A stretch of DNA of 64,000 nucleotides, from NCBI GenBank assembly GCA_002299895.1, contig DBOC01000014.1, positions 62,001 to 126,000 of the forward strand, given 5' to 3'. Source of the stretch: Sphingomonadales bacterium UBA656 (GTDB taxonomy: Bacteria > Pseudomonadota > Alphaproteobacteria > Sphingomonadales > Sphingomonadaceae). The notes under the pieces are model-generated. The model was given only the letters and a program-made list of their open reading frames with translations. It searched no databases and had not been told where the DNA came from. Shown here in pieces: positions 53,752 through 62,350 of the stretch (position 1 is the stretch's first letter; every line of letters begins with the position of its first letter). The translations under genes and the position numbers were made by a program.

Positions 53752-55014
53752 ATGCCGAAATTTACATTCAATCTGCCTGATATTGGTGAAGGTATTGCCG
53801 AAGCCGAAATCGTCGCTTGGCATGTGCAAGTGGGTGACAAAGTCACCGAAGACCAGCCCTTGGCGGATATGATGACCGACAAGGCAACGGTCGAAATGGA
53901 GAGTCCTGTTTCCGGCGTTGTCACCAAGATCGCTGGCGACGCTGGAGATGTGATTGCTATAGGCGCGATGCTCGTGGAAATTGAACTCGATAGCGCGGTC
54001 GGGAATGCGGCTGTGAGCAAGACAAAAGAGGCAGAACCAAAATCGGCTGTGGTCCAGGACGAAGATCCGCTTATGCCTGAGCCTGTCGCCATGACAGAAG
54101 CCATCACGTCACCTGTGGCGCCAGCAGCAGAACCGTTTGTCGCGAGCACCTCAGAGAAAATTACGGCGTCGCCAGCGGTGCGGCAACGCGCCAAAGACCT
54201 TGGGGTCGATTTGGTGGACGTCAAGGCCGCCGGCGGGCACATTCGCCATGCTGATCTCGATGCGTTTTTAACCTATGGATCAAAATTGGGCTATCGCCCC
54301 GCGCAAATGAAAGCGCGCCGCGCCGATGAGGCCGTAAAGGTTATAGGCATGCGCCGACGGATTGCTGACAATATGTCGGCATCGAAACGGCACATCCCGC
54401 ATTTCACTTATGTCGAAGAAATCGATGTCACCGCCATCGAAGCGATGCGCGCAGACCTAAATGCCAATCGAGGGGCCAAGCCTAAGCTTACGTTATTGCC
54501 GATGCTGATTGTCGCGATTTGTAAGACTATTCCGCAATTTCCGATGATGAACGCGCGTTTCGATGATGAAGCAGGCGTCGTCACGCGTCATGGCGCCGTG
54601 CATTTGGGCATGGCAACGCAGACTGATGCCGGCTTGATGGTGCCGGTCATCCGTGACGCGCAAGACCTGAATATTTGGCAATTGGCGACCGAAATTGCGC
54701 GGTTGGCCGATGCGGCGCGCAGCAGCTCTGTCAAAAGCGAGGAGCTTTCGGGTTCAACCTTGACGATCACGTCGCTTGGCCCGCTCGGCGGGATTGCGAC
54801 AACGCCGGTGATTAATCGCCCAGAGGTGGCGATTATCGGCCCGAATAAGATTGTCGAACGTCCTATGTTTGTTGGCGACACTATCGAAGCCCGAAAGTTG
54901 ATGAACCTGTCGATCAGTTGCGACCACCGTGTCGTCGACGGTTGGGACGCCGCGAGCTATGTTCAGGCGCTCAAAAAACTTATTGAGACACCCGTCCTTT
55001 TGTTCGCCGACTAA
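53752..55014 (+). CDS. bkdB: Branched-chain 2-oxoacid dehydrogenase E2 (dihydrolipoamide acyltransferase)
   Basis: E2 transfers the acyl group from E1 to CoA and forms the complex core. The 420-residue protein has one lipoyl domain (residues 1-80, lipoyl-Lys44 in MMTDKATVEME). An Ala/Pro/Glu-rich linker follows, then a peripheral subunit-binding domain (about 142-178, ASPAVRQRAKDLGVDL). The catalytic domain has CDHRVVDGWDAA with the active-site His near residue 391. No E3 (lpd) gene follows; the complex must use a dihydrolipoamide dehydrogenase encoded elsewhere. After it come about 285 nt without a gene. Confidence 0.94.
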   Translation: MPKFTFNLPDIGEGIAEAEIVAWHVQVGDKVTEDQPLADMMTDKATVEMESPVSGVVTKIAGDAGDVIAIGAMLVEIELDSAVGNAAVSKTKEAEPKSAVVQDEDPLMPEPVAMTEAITSPVAPAAEPFVASTSEKITASPAVRQRAKDLGVDLVDVKAAGGHIRHADLDAFLTYGSKLGYRPAQMKARRADEAVKVIGMRRRIADNMSASKRHIPHFTYVEEIDVTAIEAMRADLNANRGAKPKLTLLPMLIVAICKTIPQFPMMNARFDDEAGVVTRHGAVHLGMATQTDAGLMVPVIRDAQDLNIWQLATEIARLADAARSSSVKSEELSGSTLTITSLGPLGGIATTPVINRPEVAIIGPNKIVERPMFVGDTIEARKLMNLSISCDHRVVDGWDAASYVQALKKLIETPVLLFAD

Positions 55015-55253
55015 TTTTTAACGAGGCAGGCGCTCCCGGTCCCACGCCCAGTGGAAATAAACCACAACATCAAAGGATGCAGGACGCCCGGCACGGAGCG
55101 GAGCGATCTTGGTGCAGATAAATTCAACAAAAATAATTTATAAACAGATATTTAAATGCATGCGCCCTCGCAATATGACAGCATTCCCAATGATCTGACT
55201 TTAAGGTGTTGCAATGTGATATCACCGAATATGTCCTTTTATGACAATTGGCG

Positions 55254-55280
55254 TTGACAGAATCTTGCGCCGCTTATAGT
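55254..55280 (+). promoter_or_regulatory. Promoter of tRNA-Asp
   Basis: TTGACA (55254-55259) and TATAGT (55275-55280) with a 15-bp spacer lie 20 nt before the tRNA. The box sequences are near consensus for sigma70, as expected for a stable RNA gene. The 240 nt between bkdB and this promoter hold no gene; a perfect 10-bp palindrome GTGATATCAC lies at 55216-55225. Confidence 0.75.
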
Positions 55281-55299
55281 GCGCCCCCACCGCAAGTTA

Positions 55300-55376
<77 letters not shown>

Positions 55377-55389
55377 CTTCTCTCAAGTT

Positions 55390-55626
55390 CTAGGCTTGAG
55401 GTGGCGCGCGGAAAGATCCCGTCTCCATCCAAATCATCAATGGGCGCATCGGTGCTATCCAGACGATGCCTGCGACTAGATAGATGATGCTCTGAATGGC
55501 GATGTTCAGCTTCCCGATAAAATCGGATGCACTGACAATTATTCCCGACCAGACCAAAATAATCAGTAATATCGCCAACATTCCGGCAGGTTTCCGCCAA
55601 GTCGGTTGTTTAAGTGGTGTTGTCAT
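55390..55626 (-). CDS. DUF2842 family membrane protein
   Basis: This is a 78-residue protein with two membrane helices. It begins near WRKPAGMLAILLIILVWSGI and has a second helix around IIYLVAGIVWIAPMRPLMIWMETG, the recognised DUF2842 pattern found in alphaproteobacteria. The function is unknown. Its ATG at 55626 lies in an ATGA overlap with the stop of the 5-formyltetrahydrofolate cyclo-ligase gene, so the two are co-translated. The start is preferred over an in-frame ATG four codons earlier because of this coupling. Confidence 0.88.
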   Translation of the reverse strand: MTTPLKQPTWRKPAGMLAILLIILVWSGIIVSASDFIGKLNIAIQSIIYLVAGIVWIAPMRPLMIWMETGSFRAPPQA

Positions 55627-56192
55627 AAGGTCATCCATGATTTTTCAGTGAGTATAGCGTCAAGTGGCATGTCCCAAATGTCCGACGCAACGGCAGGGGC
55701 ATGTTGCACGGACCATGCAAGGCCAATGGCAACGGCTTGGTCTAGTAGGCTTAAAGCGCGGTCATAATGTCCGGCTCCCTGTCCAAGCCGCATCAAACGG
55801 TCATCAAAGGCCACCAAGGGCGCTAGAACAATGTCTGGCGTGCATAAGGGGGCATTCTCGGCAGGCTGCTGCAACCCAAAGGGGCCGGGAACTAAAATAT
55901 CGCCAGGCGCCCAACGCAGGAAGCGCATCGGTGCGGTCTTGCTCGTGACATGTGGCAGGGCAATGTCGCAGCCCATTTTATGCGCCTGTACCATTAAAGC
56001 TGCAGGATCTACCTCAGACCCTATGGCAATGTATCCGGCTACGATTTTTCCAGGCACAAGATATTGCGCCAGCGGGCTTGGAATTTTGGAGAAAGCCAAC
56101 GCGCGATCCTGCGGCGACAGGGCGTCGACAAATTGTTCACGCTTTTGGCGGAATTCCGATCGCTGCGACTGCTTGTCAAAATTTGGTTGCAC
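55623..56192 (-). CDS. 5-formyltetrahydrofolate cyclo-ligase
   Basis: This enzyme converts 5-formyltetrahydrofolate to 5,10-methenyltetrahydrofolate with ATP. The 189-residue protein has the N-terminal FRQKREQFV basic region. VAGYIAIGSEVDP and the conserved C-terminal block LVAFDDRLMRLGQGAGHYDRAL correspond to the ATP/folate site. The gene follows the 6S RNA on the same strand by about 18 nt, as ygfA does in E. coli, so part of its message may arise by read-through from the 6S promoter. Confidence 0.93.
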   Translation of the reverse strand: MQPNFDKQSQRSEFRQKREQFVDALSPQDRALAFSKIPSPLAQYLVPGKIVAGYIAIGSEVDPAALMVQAHKMGCDIALPHVTSKTAPMRFLRWAPGDILVPGPFGLQQPAENAPLCTPDIVLAPLVAFDDRLMRLGQGAGHYDRALSLLDQAVAIGLAWSVQHAPAVASDIWDMPLDAILTEKSWMTL

Positions 56193-56210
56193 AGCTTTTC
56201 CTGATAAATG

Positions 56211-56386
56211 TTGGCGGAACCATCATGGGTCGTTTCCCGGAATATCCTCTGACGCCAGCACGTCAGGTGGGCACCGTGTGATCTGGACCTTAAGGTTTCC
56301 CAAACGGCCCAGGCAGGGACAGCTCCCTTAGATAGATAATCGCCTCAGGGATGTTCTCATCAGTTCGTGCCGGACAGTTCCGCCAA
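56211..56386 (-). ncRNA. ssrS: 6S RNA
   Basis: 6S RNA mimics an open promoter and binds sigma70 RNA polymerase. The 215-nt gap between zapA and the cyclo-ligase gene is the conserved 6S location. On the minus strand the ends TTGGCGGAAC (56386-56377) and GTTCCGCCAA (56220-56211) are perfectly complementary over 10 bp. They close a rod of about 176 nt with a largely self-complementary interior (for example CATCCCTGAGG and AAGGGAGCTG segments near the central bubble). A sigma70 promoter lies exactly upstream. I did not compute the fold, so exact ends are approximate. Confidence 0.85.
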
Positions 56387-56390
56387 TACC

Positions 56391-56418
56391 AATATAAGCC
56401 ACTTAGGTTAATTCTCAA
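56391..56418 (-). promoter_or_regulatory. Promoter of 6S RNA
   Basis: On the minus strand TTGAGA (56418-56413), a 16-bp spacer and TATATT (56396-56391) form a good sigma70 promoter. They place the start a few bases downstream, at the closing stem of the 6S RNA. The -35 box overlaps the last codons of zapA. Confidence 0.75.
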
Positions 56419-56722
56419 GCCTTAGCGCCAGATTTTCCAACCGGCTCGCCAGCGCCTCTAATCTATCGGCGGATTGCAGCATTGCGGCCGAGGGTTCGGT
56501 CTTATCGGCGGTCACTGTGCCGCCTGAGTCATGGAGCTTATCCGCTAGCAGTAAGGCCGAAAACAACAATATACGCGTTTCCGTCAGGCCTCGCGCACCG
56601 CCAGCGACTTGTTTCGCGGTGGCGTCCACCATTGCGCCGAGTTCTAACAAGCGCTGCTCTTCTCCGGCGTTACACGCGACAAAATAGTCACGACCGGCGA
56701 TAGATAGCTTCACGTCAGGCAT
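56408..56722 (-). CDS. zapA: Cell division protein ZapA
   Basis: ZapA binds FtsZ and promotes bundling of Z-ring filaments. The 104-residue protein has the ZapA N-terminal part (VKLSIAGRDYFVACNAGEEQRLLELGAMVDATAKQV). It then has RILLFSALLLADKLHD and a C-terminal coiled coil of heptads (AMLQSADRLEALASRLENLALRLEN). It overlaps the upstream 61-residue gene by one base and precedes the 6S RNA. Confidence 0.93.
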   Translation of the reverse strand: MPDVKLSIAGRDYFVACNAGEEQRLLELGAMVDATAKQVAGGARGLTETRILLFSALLLADKLHDSGGTVTADKTEPSAAMLQSADRLEALASRLENLALRLEN

Positions 56723-56907
56723 CAGCGCGCACCCGCCAAAATCTTGTCCAAAGCTTGTAGAGCAATACGCGTTTCGGACTTTAGCTTTTCATGCCGTTCA
56801 GAAAGATCATTATCACCCTTTGGTACCGGCGATGTTGCCGATTTTTCTATACGGGCCAAAGCGCTTTCGATACGGCTGATTGCCACAATAAATCGTTGGT
56901 CTACCAT
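56722..56907 (-). CDS. Short coiled-coil protein upstream of zapA
   Basis: The 61-residue protein has heptad-like helices at both ends (FIVAISRIESALARIEK and ERHEKLKSETRIALQALDKIL) separated by a Pro/Gly-containing loop. It has no signal or membrane segment. Its TGA shares one base with the zapA ATG. I recognise no named family, although a short coiled-coil gene in front of zapA is a recurring arrangement in alphaproteobacteria. A role with ZapA in division is inferred from the coupling alone. The upstream gap is shared with the divergent tkt. Confidence 0.75.
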   Translation of the reverse strand: MVDQRFIVAISRIESALARIEKSATSPVPKGDNDLSERHEKLKSETRIALQALDKILAGAR

Positions 56908-57129
56908 GGGTTAAAATCCTTTGCTTAGGAATCTTAGCAGAGACAATGCCCAATGCAAATGTGCGATCGTTATTCTATGCACAAATTCATGGGGAAAAGC
57001 GCCCTCGCTCCCTTGACGCTTTGCGCTTGCATCCGCAAGGGTTCCAGCCAACGATTCGGCGGTAATGCACAAAAATAGATGTGCTCCGTCACCCGCTCCC
57101 GCCTGGGAGTGAAATATGGGGATAAGGAC

Positions 57130-59091
57130 ATGACCGTTAGTAACCAGCAAATGGCCAATGCAATTCGGGCACTGGCTATGGATGCTGTGCAGGCTGCAAA
57201 TAGTGGGCACCCCGGAATGCCCATGGGCATGGCCGATGTCGCCACTGTTCTCTATTCCAAATTTTTAAAATTCGACCCACAGGCGCCTGATTGGGCGGAC
57301 CGCGACCGTTTTGTTTTGTCCGCTGGCCATGGTTCGATGTTTGCTTATGCAACCTTATATCTGACTGGCTATGCAAGCCCGACCATCGACGATATCCGCA
57401 ATTTCCGTCAATTGGGCAGTCCATGTGCCGGGCATCCTGAAAATTTTCTGATCGACGGCGTTGAATGCACCACGGGTCCATTGGGGCAGGGCTTGGCGAT
57501 GGCTGTGGGCATGGCGATGGCGGAACGGCATTTGAATGCCCGTTTTGGTGATGATTTGGTCGATCACCGCACTTGGGTTGTGGCGGGTGATGGTTGCTTG
57601 ATGGAAGGCATTAACCATGAAGCTGTGGGCCTTGCCGGACATCTGGGGCTGGGACGCTTGATTGTTTTCTGGGACGACAACCGCATCACAATTGATGGTG
57701 CAACCGACCTTTCCACTAGCGAAGACATTGCAGGACGGTATCTGGCCAGTGGATGGCATGTTGAAGCCTGCGATGGGCATGATTTCAATGATATAGAACG
57801 CGCTATTAAGTCGGCTTTGGCGGATAATCGCCCCTCCTTAATTGCCTGTCGAACGCTCATCGGCAAGGGATCGCCCAATAAAGAGGGCACGAAAGCGCCG
57901 CATGGTAGCCCGCTAGGCGCCGAGGAAATTGTCGCGACGCGTGCGGCGCTTAATTGGCCCTATCCTGCATTTGAAATACCCGAGGATATTCTTGAGGCAT
58001 GGCGTGCAACGGGAAGGGCAGGCGCAGCCGCGCATGCAGATTGGAAGTCTAGGCTCGCGGCGTCCGGCAATAAGAGCGCATTTACAGCAGTTATGGAAGG
58101 CGAACCAAGTGACGCATGGCTTAAGCCGCATCTGGAAAGCTTGATCGCTTCACCGCAAAAGATTGCGACGCGAAAGGCATCCGAAATCGCGCTGACGGCG
58201 GCGACAGCGGCTATAGCGGAATTATTGGGTGGTTCTGCGGATTTGACGGGTTCCAACTTCACCCGCACAGCGTCGACTAACACACTCGATAAAAACGATT
58301 ATTCTGGGCGTTATGTCAATTATGGCATTCGCGAATTCGGGATGGCAGCAGCGATGAATGGCATGGCGCTACATGGTGGCATCATCCCTTATGGCGGAAC
58401 ATTCTTGATCTTCTCGGATTATTGCCGTGCCGCAATTCGCTTGTCCGCACTGCAAGAAACGCGCGTCATTTACGTCCTGACGCATGACTCGATTGGTGTT
58501 GGGGAAGATGGTCCTACGCATCAGCCCATTGAGCAAATCATGTCGATGCGCCTGATCCCCAATTTGGATGTGTATCGGCCTTGTGACACGATTGAGACCG
58601 CCGAATGCTGGGCCTTGGCTATTGAAAGTGCGTCCACGCCGTCGGTATTGGCACTATCGCGTCAAAACCTGCCGCAACTGCGCACCGACATTAGCGAGAA
58701 TTTCTCCGCCAAGGGCGCTTATAAACTGCGTGCTGCAAATGCCGGACGCAAAGTCGTTCTTATTTCGACGGGTTCCGAAGTCGAGATTGCTATCGCTGTT
58801 GCGGAAAAGCTGGAAGCTGATGGCATTGGCGCGGACGTAGTGTCAATGCCAAGCTGGGAACGGTTCGACGCACAGTCTGCCTCTTATAAAGCGGAACTGC
58901 TCCCGACGGATACGCTGCGCGTGTCGATAGAGGCTGGCACAACCATGGGTTGGGAACGTTATGTCGGCGATGGTCTTCGGATCGGTATCGACAGCTTTGG
59001 CGCATCGGCGCCGATTGACGCGCTTTACGATCATTTTGGCCTGACGGCTGACAAAATCACCCCGCAAATTGTCGCCCGCTTGGGCCGATAG
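57130..59091 (+). CDS. tkt: Transketolase
   Basis: Transketolase moves two-carbon units between sugar phosphates in the pentose phosphate pathway. The 653-residue protein has the TPP-binding domain (SGHPGMPMGMADV, GPLGQGLAMAVGMA, GDGCLMEGINHEA). The pyrimidine domain reads VNYGIREFGMAAAMNG and TYVLTHDSIGVGEDGPTHQPIEQ-like, and a C-terminal domain follows. ATG 57130 with AAGGA before it is used; the frame runs 17 codons further upstream without support. It is the first gene of the sugar-phosphate cluster, with gap 8 nt downstream. Confidence 0.96.
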   Translation: MTVSNQQMANAIRALAMDAVQAANSGHPGMPMGMADVATVLYSKFLKFDPQAPDWADRDRFVLSAGHGSMFAYATLYLTGYASPTIDDIRNFRQLGSPCAGHPENFLIDGVECTTGPLGQGLAMAVGMAMAERHLNARFGDDLVDHRTWVVAGDGCLMEGINHEAVGLAGHLGLGRLIVFWDDNRITIDGATDLSTSEDIAGRYLASGWHVEACDGHDFNDIERAIKSALADNRPSLIACRTLIGKGSPNKEGTKAPHGSPLGAEEIVATRAALNWPYPAFEIPEDILEAWRATGRAGAAAHADWKSRLAASGNKSAFTAVMEGEPSDAWLKPHLESLIASPQKIATRKASEIALTAATAAIAELLGGSADLTGSNFTRTASTNTLDKNDYSGRYVNYGIREFGMAAAMNGMALHGGIIPYGGTFLIFSDYCRAAIRLSALQETRVIYVLTHDSIGVGEDGPTHQPIEQIMSMRLIPNLDVYRPCDTIETAECWALAIESASTPSVLALSRQNLPQLRTDISENFSAKGAYKLRAANAGRKVVLISTGSEVEIAIAVAEKLEADGIGADVVSMPSWERFDAQSASYKAELLPTDTLRVSIEAGTTMGWERYVGDGLRIGIDSFGASAPIDALYDHFGLTADKITPQIVARLGR

Positions 59092-59099
59092 GAGCAGAT

Positions 59100-60107
59100 A
59101 TGACAGTGAAAGTAGCAATTAACGGTTTTGGTCGCATCGGCCGTTTGGTCGCACGTGCTATTCTAGAGCGTGACGACCATGATCTGGAACTGGTCGCGAT
59201 TAACGATCTTGCACCAGCCAAGGCCAATGCTCTTTTGTTCAAACGCGACAGCGTCCACGGCCCATTCCCAGGCACGGTTGAAGCCGATGGCAATGATATC
59301 ATCGTTAACGGGAAGCGTATTCATGTGACCGCAGAGCGTGATCCGGCCAATTTGCCGCACGCAGCCAATGGCGTTGACATTGCGCTGGAGTGCACCGGAT
59401 TTTTTACTGACCGCGTCAGTGCCGAAAAGCATCTCGCGGCAGGCGCAAAACGGGTACTGATTTCCGCACCGGGCAAGAATGTAGACAAGACTGTTGTTTT
59501 TGGCGTCAATCATGATGTTCTAAGTGCGGCCGACATAATCGTTTCAAACGCAAGCTGCACCACCAACTGCTTGGCGCCCATGGCGAAGGTCCTGAACGAT
59601 GCCATTGGTATCGAGCGCGGTCTGATGACCACCATTCACAGCTACACTAACGATCAAAAGATCTTGGACCAAATCCACGATGACATGCGCCGTGCGCGGG
59701 CAGCTGGGATGTCGATGATTCCAACCACCACCGGTGCGGCGCGCGCTGTGGGCGAAGTGATGCCCGAGCTGAAGGGCAAGTTGGACGGTTCTGCAATCCG
59801 GGTGCCTACGCCAAATGTAAGCATCGTTGATCTGACCTTCACGCCAAAGCGTGACACCAGCATAGACGAAGTCAACGCTCTGTTGAAAGCGGCCTCAGAG
59901 GGTACACTGAAAGGCGTGTTGGCATATTCTGATGAGCCGCTGGTCTCGATCGATTATAACCATTGTCCCGCAAGTTCGACGATCGACAGCTTGGAAACCG
60001 CCGTTATCGACGGAAAACTTGTGCGCGTATTGAGCTGGTATGACAATGAATGGGGCTTCTCCAACCGCATGGTTGATACCGCCGGCGTCATTGGTAAATT
60101 TCTCTAA
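59100..60107 (+). CDS. gap: Glyceraldehyde-3-phosphate dehydrogenase
   Basis: GAPDH interconverts glyceraldehyde-3-phosphate and 1,3-bisphosphoglycerate. The 335-residue enzyme has INGFGRIGRLVARAI for NAD binding and catalytic Cys153 in SNASCTTNCLAPMAK. THSYTNDQ-type and PTTTGAARAVGEVMPELKGKLDG substrate-site blocks and the end SWYDNEWGFSNRM are intact. GGAG lies before the ATG. It is between tkt and pgk in one orientation, spaced by about 10 nt on each side. Confidence 0.97.
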   Translation: MTVKVAINGFGRIGRLVARAILERDDHDLELVAINDLAPAKANALLFKRDSVHGPFPGTVEADGNDIIVNGKRIHVTAERDPANLPHAANGVDIALECTGFFTDRVSAEKHLAAGAKRVLISAPGKNVDKTVVFGVNHDVLSAADIIVSNASCTTNCLAPMAKVLNDAIGIERGLMTTIHSYTNDQKILDQIHDDMRRARAAGMSMIPTTTGAARAVGEVMPELKGKLDGSAIRVPTPNVSIVDLTFTPKRDTSIDEVNALLKAASEGTLKGVLAYSDEPLVSIDYNHCPASSTIDSLETAVIDGKLVRVLSWYDNEWGFSNRMVDTAGVIGKFL

Positions 60108-60117
60108 GGATTAACCC

Positions 60118-61314
60118 ATGGCATTCCGCACGCTCGATGACCTTGGCGATATCAAAGGCAAACGTGCTTTAGTACGCGTTGACCTGAACGTGCCCATGGG
60201 CGACGGACGCGTGACCGACGAAACGCGTATGCGGGCATTGGTGCCGACAGTGTTGGAACTGGCTGATAAAGGAGCCAAGGTCCTACTGCTCGCACATTTT
60301 GGACGCCCCAAGGGCGCAAAGCATAGCGAAATGTCCGTGTCGATGGTCCTCGATGCCTTGCAAGAGGTGCTTGGCCGCGAGATTATGTTCGTGCCCGAAA
60401 TAGCGGGCGACGTGGTTACACAATCGGTTGGTATATTGGCGGATGGGGATATCGCCCTCCTAGAAAACACGCGCTTTTGGCCGGGTGAGGAAAAGAACGA
60501 TCCTGAGCTCGCGCATGCCGTTGCTGCTAATGGTGATTTCTACGTTAACGATGCCTTTTCGGCGGCACATCGTGCGCATATGTCCACCGAAGGTTTGGCG
60601 CATATCCTGCCTGCTTATGCCGGTCGTGCAATGGAGGCCGAATTGAAGGCGCTTCAAGCGGCTTTGGGCGCGCCTGAACACCCTGTCGCGGCTGTCGTCG
60701 GCGGGGCAAAGGTTTCGACTAAGCTCGACGTGCTGAACAATCTGGTGAAGCAGGTCGACCATTTGATTATAGGCGGCGGTATGGCCAACACCTTTTTGGC
60801 GGCGCGCGGTGTCGATGTAGGTAAGTCCTTATGCGAACATGATCTGGCGGATCAAGCCAATGCCATTATGGACGCGGCGGATTCGGCAGGCTGCACTATC
60901 CATCTACCCTATGATGTTGTGACGTCACGCGAATTCCGAACCAATCCGCCAGTCCGGACAGTAAATGTGCATGAAGTTGCAGCAGATGAAATGATCTTGG
61001 ATGTCGGCCCCGCCGCTGTTGAGGCGTTAGCTGATGTTTTGAAAAACTGCCGCACGTTGGTGTGGAACGGGCCTTTGGGTGCTTTTGAGATAGAGCCTTT
61101 TGATGCTGCAACGGTTTCATTAGCGCGGACCGCGGCGGCTCTGACCCGGGAAGGATCCTTGGTGTCGGTTGCAGGGGGCGGCGATACTGTTGCCGCACTG
61201 GCCCATGCCGGTGTGACTGATGATTTTACCTTTGTTTCGACAGCGGGTGGCGCTTTCCTAGAGTGGATGGAAGGCAAGCTATTACCTGGAGTTGATGCGT
61301 TGAATATTGCTTAA
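60118..61314 (+). CDS. pgk: Phosphoglycerate kinase
   Basis: PGK transfers phosphate between 1,3-bisphosphoglycerate and ADP. The 398-residue protein has the family start RALVRVDLNVPMGDGRVTDETR. HFGRPKG, ENTRFWPGEEKNDPE and the C-terminal nucleotide site GGGMANTFLAARG, then SVAGGGDTVAAL, are intact. An AGGATTAACCC stretch precedes the ATG. A short GC hairpin with eight Ts follows the stop. Confidence 0.97.
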   Translation: MAFRTLDDLGDIKGKRALVRVDLNVPMGDGRVTDETRMRALVPTVLELADKGAKVLLLAHFGRPKGAKHSEMSVSMVLDALQEVLGREIMFVPEIAGDVVTQSVGILADGDIALLENTRFWPGEEKNDPELAHAVAANGDFYVNDAFSAAHRAHMSTEGLAHILPAYAGRAMEAELKALQAALGAPEHPVAAVVGGAKVSTKLDVLNNLVKQVDHLIIGGGMANTFLAARGVDVGKSLCEHDLADQANAIMDAADSAGCTIHLPYDVVTSREFRTNPPVRTVNVHEVAADEMILDVGPAAVEALADVLKNCRTLVWNGPLGAFEIEPFDAATVSLARTAAALTREGSLVSVAGGGDTVAALAHAGVTDDFTFVSTAGGAFLEWMEGKLLPGVDALNIA

Positions 61315-61319
61315 ACCTG

Positions 61320-61340
61320 CGGGGCTTTGCCCTTTTTTTT
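61320..61340 (+). terminator. Possible weak terminator after pgk
   Basis: GGGC-TTT-GCCC (61322-61332) is followed directly by eight Ts (61333-61340), six bases after the pgk stop. The stem is short (four to five pairs), so termination is probably partial and the aldolase may be expressed both by read-through and from its own promoter. Confidence 0.5.
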
Positions 61341-61390
61341 GTCAATTGCCGATGCATACGTATGCAGGGCCAATTTATGGGATGCCAAAG

Positions 61391-62278
61391 ATGAATTACT
61401 CTGAAATGCTTGCAAAAGTGGCCACTGCCTCGGGCTTTATTGCGGCTCTGGATCAGAGCGGCGGTTCAACGCCGAAAGCTCTCAAGGGATATGGCATACA
61501 GGAAGACGCTTACACCAGCGAAGAAGAGATGTTTGGCCTCATCCACAACATGCGTGCACGGATCATTACCGCGCCCAGCTTTTCTGGTGAGAAGGTATTA
61601 GGCGCGATATTGTTCGAACGTACTATGGACGGCGAAGCAGGCGGCAAGCCAGTGCCGACGGCATTGCAAGACCGAGGTGTTGTGCCGTTCCTTAAGGTAG
61701 ACAAAGGCCTTGAGGACGAAGCGGATGGCGTTCAAATGATGAAGCCAATGCCAGACCTTGAAGCGTTGCTCCATCGCGCCAAGGCTAAAGGTATATTTGG
61801 CACGAAAAAGCGTTCAGTTATTAACCAAGCTTCGCCAACGGGCATTGCCGCGATCGTAAAACAGCAATTTGACGTGGCCGAGCAAATTCTCGCCGCGGGA
61901 TTGATGCCGATTATCGAGCCTGAGGTGAACATCAAAAGCGCGGACCGCGCGCAAAGCGACGTCATATTGCGCGATGAAATCTTGAAAGCGCTCGAAAGCG
62001 TATCGGCGGATCACAAGGTCATGTTGAAGCTATCCATTCCAGCAGAAGCAGGGACTTTTGACGCGCTTATCAACCATCCGCGCGTGCTGCGCGTTGTTGC
62101 GCTCTCTGGGGGCTATGCCCGTCCGGAGGCCTGCGCTGAACTTGCTAAAAATAAGGGCATGATTGCTAGTTTCTCTCGCGCATTGTTGGAAGATTTGCGT
62201 CATCAGATGACCGCTGAGGAATTTGACGCGGCGCTTTCTAGCGCCATTGATGAAATTTTTGCTGCGTCTGCTACCTAA
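61391..62278 (+). CDS. Class I fructose-bisphosphate aldolase
   Basis: This enzyme cleaves fructose-1,6-bisphosphate through a Schiff base without metal. The 295-residue protein has FIAALDQSGGSTPKAL near the start, the block ILFERTMDG and VPFLKVDKGLEDE. The Schiff-base Lys region reads VMLKLSIPAEAGTF, and the end has LSGGYARPEACAEL. ATG 61391 (MNYSEML) gives the usual length; the frame extends back into pgk. A stem GGCGGTAAA/TTTGCCGCC (62294-62322) lies shortly after its stop and may define the transcript end. Confidence 0.94.
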   Translation: MNYSEMLAKVATASGFIAALDQSGGSTPKALKGYGIQEDAYTSEEEMFGLIHNMRARIITAPSFSGEKVLGAILFERTMDGEAGGKPVPTALQDRGVVPFLKVDKGLEDEADGVQMMKPMPDLEALLHRAKAKGIFGTKKRSVINQASPTGIAAIVKQQFDVAEQILAAGLMPIIEPEVNIKSADRAQSDVILRDEILKALESVSADHKVMLKLSIPAEAGTFDALINHPRVLRVVALSGGYARPEACAELAKNKGMIASFSRALLEDLRHQMTAEEFDAALSSAIDEIFAASAT

Positions 62279-62350
62279 TGTTGGGAGAGTTGCGGCGGTA
62301 AATATCTAAGATGTTTGCCGCCGGCCTAAACCCCCGCTATTGAGCGCGGC

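Noticed and set aside
62294..62322. Hairpin before thiE considered as a TPP riboswitch
   Set aside because: It is a single stem (GGCGGTAAA/TTTGCCGCC) without the CUGAGA and other conserved elements of the TPP aptamer, and the gap is only about 70 nt.
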